Below are positions 62,396 through 64,000 of a DNA stretch of 64,000 nucleotides, piece by piece. Made by a program: the position numbers and the translations under genes. How positions within the stretch are numbered: the first letter of the stretch is position 1; each line of letters starts with the position of its first letter. The notes under the pieces are model-generated. The model was not told where the DNA came from and ran no database searches. It saw only the letters and a program-made list of their open reading frames with translations. Origin of the DNA: Rhizobium mongolense subsp. loessense (GTDB taxonomy: Bacteria > Pseudomonadota > Alphaproteobacteria > Rhizobiales > Rhizobiaceae); assembly GCF_900099775.1 (NCBI RefSeq), contig NZ_FMTM01000003.1:1-64000 (forward strand). The letters are read 5' to 3'.

Positions 62396-62424
62396 GTTGT
62401 TCCTTGTTCTTGTTTTTGAAATGG

Positions 62425-63201
62425 TTATGCCGCGGTCCAGCCCCCGTCAATCGAGATGTGGGTGCCTGTCACCTGCCGGGCGTCGTCGCTGGCGAGGTAG
62501 AGCGCCATGGCGCCGATCTCCTCGGCCTTGACGAATTCGCGCGTCGGCTGAGCCTTGAGGATGACCTCGGTCTTCACCTGTTCCTCCGTCATCCCGCGGG
62601 CCTTGGCGGTATCCGGTATCTGCTTTTCGACGAGCGGCGTCAGCACATAGCCGGGGCAGATGGCGTTCACCGTCACGCCGAATTCGGCAAGCTCGAGCGC
62701 CGCTGTCTTCGTCAGGCCTAATATACCATGTTTTGCGGCCACATAGGCGGATTTGAAAGGCGAGGCGACGAGGCCGTGCGCTGAGGCGATATTGATGATG
62801 CGGCCATGCTTCTTCGCCTTCATCTGCGGGATGGCGGCGCGCATCGTATGAAACGAGCTCGACAGGTTGATGGCGATGATCTGGTCCCATTTCTCGATCG
62901 GGAAATCCTCGATCTTCTCGACATGCTGGATGCCGGCATTGTTGACCAGCACGTCGACGGTGCCGAAGGTCTTCGCCGCCGTGGCGATCAGGTCTGCGAT
63001 CTCCGCGGGTTTTGTCATGTCGGCCGGGTGGTAGAGGGCACTTCCCTCGGAAAGCGATTCAAGCCGCTCCACTATCGCCTTGATTTCGTCCGCCTTTCCG
63101 AAGCCGTTGATGACGACATTGTCGCCCTTTCCGGCAAAGGCGGTGGCGATCGCAAGCCCAATGCCGCTGGTGGATCCGGTGACGACAACGGTTCTCTTCA
63201 T
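62425..63201 (-). CDS. bdhA: D-3-hydroxybutyrate dehydrogenase
   Basis: A 258-residue short-chain dehydrogenase interconverting D-3-hydroxybutyrate and acetoacetate with NAD, part of the PHB cycle. Motifs: TGSTSGIGLAIATAF, NNAGIQHVEKIEDF, catalytic YVAAK in KSAYVAAKHGILGL, and CPGYVLTPLVEKQIPD, all as in BdhA. It heads the bdhA-xdhA-xdhB operon. Its promoter lies in the 220 bp shared with the divergent glpK. Confidence 0.92.
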   Translation of the reverse strand: MKRTVVVTGSTSGIGLAIATAFAGKGDNVVINGFGKADEIKAIVERLESLSEGSALYHPADMTKPAEIADLIATAAKTFGTVDVLVNNAGIQHVEKIEDFPIEKWDQIIAINLSSSFHTMRAAIPQMKAKKHGRIINIASAHGLVASPFKSAYVAAKHGILGLTKTAALELAEFGVTVNAICPGYVLTPLVEKQIPDTAKARGMTEEQVKTEVILKAQPTREFVKAEEIGAMALYLASDDARQVTGTHISIDGGWTAA

Positions 63202-63420
63202 GCTGTTCTCCCTATGGCTTGTTTTCGCGACGCAATATCGCGAAGGTTATGCCCAAAGCGGCGTTCCTGGCAATCGCGCGGGAGAGACGATTTGCAGGCT
63301 GGAAAGAGAGCAGCCGAGCGCGGGATGGGCGCTGCTTCTTTTTCGTTTTATTTTCTTTTCAGGTTCGCTTTGGTGCCTTATTGATTTCTGCAACAAAGCA
63401 ATGCGCATGGGAGGGACAGC

Positions 63421-64000
63421 GTGAGCGGATATGTTTTGGCGATCGATCAGGGCACGACGTCGACGCGGGCGATCATTTTCGATAGCGAGCTGAGGATCGC
63501 CGGCGCGGGCCAAAAGGAGTTCACGCAGATCTATCCCCGTTCCGGCTGGGTCGAACACGATCCGGAGGAGATCTGGGATTCGGTGGTCTCCACCGTCCAC
63601 ATGGCGCTGCGCGAGGCGAAGATCGAGGCCAAGGACATTGCGGCACTTGGCATCACCAACCAGCGCGAGACTGTTGTCGTCTGGGAACGCGAGACCGGCA
63701 AGCCGATCCAGAACGCCATCGTTTGGCAGGACCGCCGCACGGCGAGGTACTGCGACAATCTCAAGCGCCAGGGTCTCGAAAGGACGTTCACCAAGAAGAC
63801 CGGGCTGATCCTCGATCCCTATTTCTCCGGCACCAAGCTTTCCTGGCTGCTGGCCAATGTGAAGGGAGCACGGGCGCGCGCCGCCAAGGGCGAGCTTTGC
63901 TTTGGCACCATCGACACCTTCCTGATCTGGCGGCTGACAGGCGGCAAAAGCTTCGTCACCGACGCCACGAATGCCTCACGCACGCTGATGTATAACATCG
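63421..64000 (+). CDS. glpK: Glycerol kinase, 5' part (runs off the window)
   Basis: The first 193 codons of glycerol kinase, which phosphorylates glycerol to glycerol-3-phosphate. The GTG at 63421 follows GGGAGGG; the protein opens [20 protein letters not shown] (phosphate-binding loop) and continues with [30 protein letters not shown] and [14 protein letters not shown]. The frame is open to the last base, so the gene continues beyond 64000. Confidence 0.93.
   Translation, partial: MSGYVLAIDQGTTSTRAIIFDSELRIAGAGQKEFTQIYPRSGWVEHDPEEIWDSVVSTVHMALREAKIEAKDIAALGITNQRETVVVWERETGKPIQNAIVWQDRRTARYCDNLKRQGLERTFTKKTGLILDPYFSGTKLSWLLANVKGARARAAKGELCFGTIDTFLIWRLTGGKSFVTDATNASRTLMYNI

Overview
The window looks like chromosomal DNA of a member of the Rhizobiaceae (Rhizobium/Agrobacterium type). 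The main reasons are a gbpR-chvE-gguA-gguB-gguC locus, an IdhA-type inositol dehydrogenase, a bdhA-xdhA-xdhB gene order of the kind described in Sinorhizobium, a short FrcA-like sugar ATPase, many class III cyclase sequences, and GC-rich codon use. Species cannot be fixed from the sequence alone.

Region by region. 1-5.4 kb is an eroded accessory stretch next to a tRNA-Arg(CCG) gene: two broken IS481-type elements with a shared 125-bp end, a ~67-bp dispersed repeat resembling the tRNA 3' half, a fused cyclase/PAP2 relic, and three intact genes (SnoaL-like, secreted YHS, cyclase-TPR). 5.5-10.4 kb is a xylFHG-type sugar ABC operon facing a ROK repressor, with a perfect 19-bp palindromic operator candidate. 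10.7-16.6 kb holds a circularly permuted ATP-grasp protein, an alpha-E protein and three transglutaminase-like proteins, one lacking its catalytic His. 17-26.6 kb is the LysR/chvE/ggu sugar operon, continuous with L-arabinonate dehydratase and a semialdehyde dehydrogenase and ending in a terminator. 26.7-42.4 kb is mixed chromosome: J-like protein, idhA, EamA exporter, orphan B12/radical SAM protein, RhlE-like helicase, Tyr-rich repeat protein, a four-PAS hybrid kinase, split mnmD and MnmC2-like genes, a DUF1045 protein, an AraC regulator and azlCD.

42.5-47.3 kb and 53-62.4 kb together encode a complete purine-to-glyoxylate route: guaD, xdhC/xdhB/xdhA, puuD, uraH, uraD, puuE, alc, allA. A HepT/MntA type toxin-antitoxin pair with its own promoter and palindrome sits inside the first cluster, between alc and allA. 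Between the two clusters lie a relic of a phosphate acetyltransferase gene, an SbmA/BacA/YddA-like ABC protein with a destroyed ATPase site, lldD, a quinone oxidoreductase and a LysR gene. The window ends with bdhA and the start of glpK.

The best candidates for something new are the ATP-grasp/alpha-E/triple transglutaminase block, the toxin-antitoxin module embedded in ureide catabolism, and the BacA/YddA-like protein whose nucleotide-binding domain has lost its Walker residues. Nothing here is a CRISPR array, prophage or replication origin.
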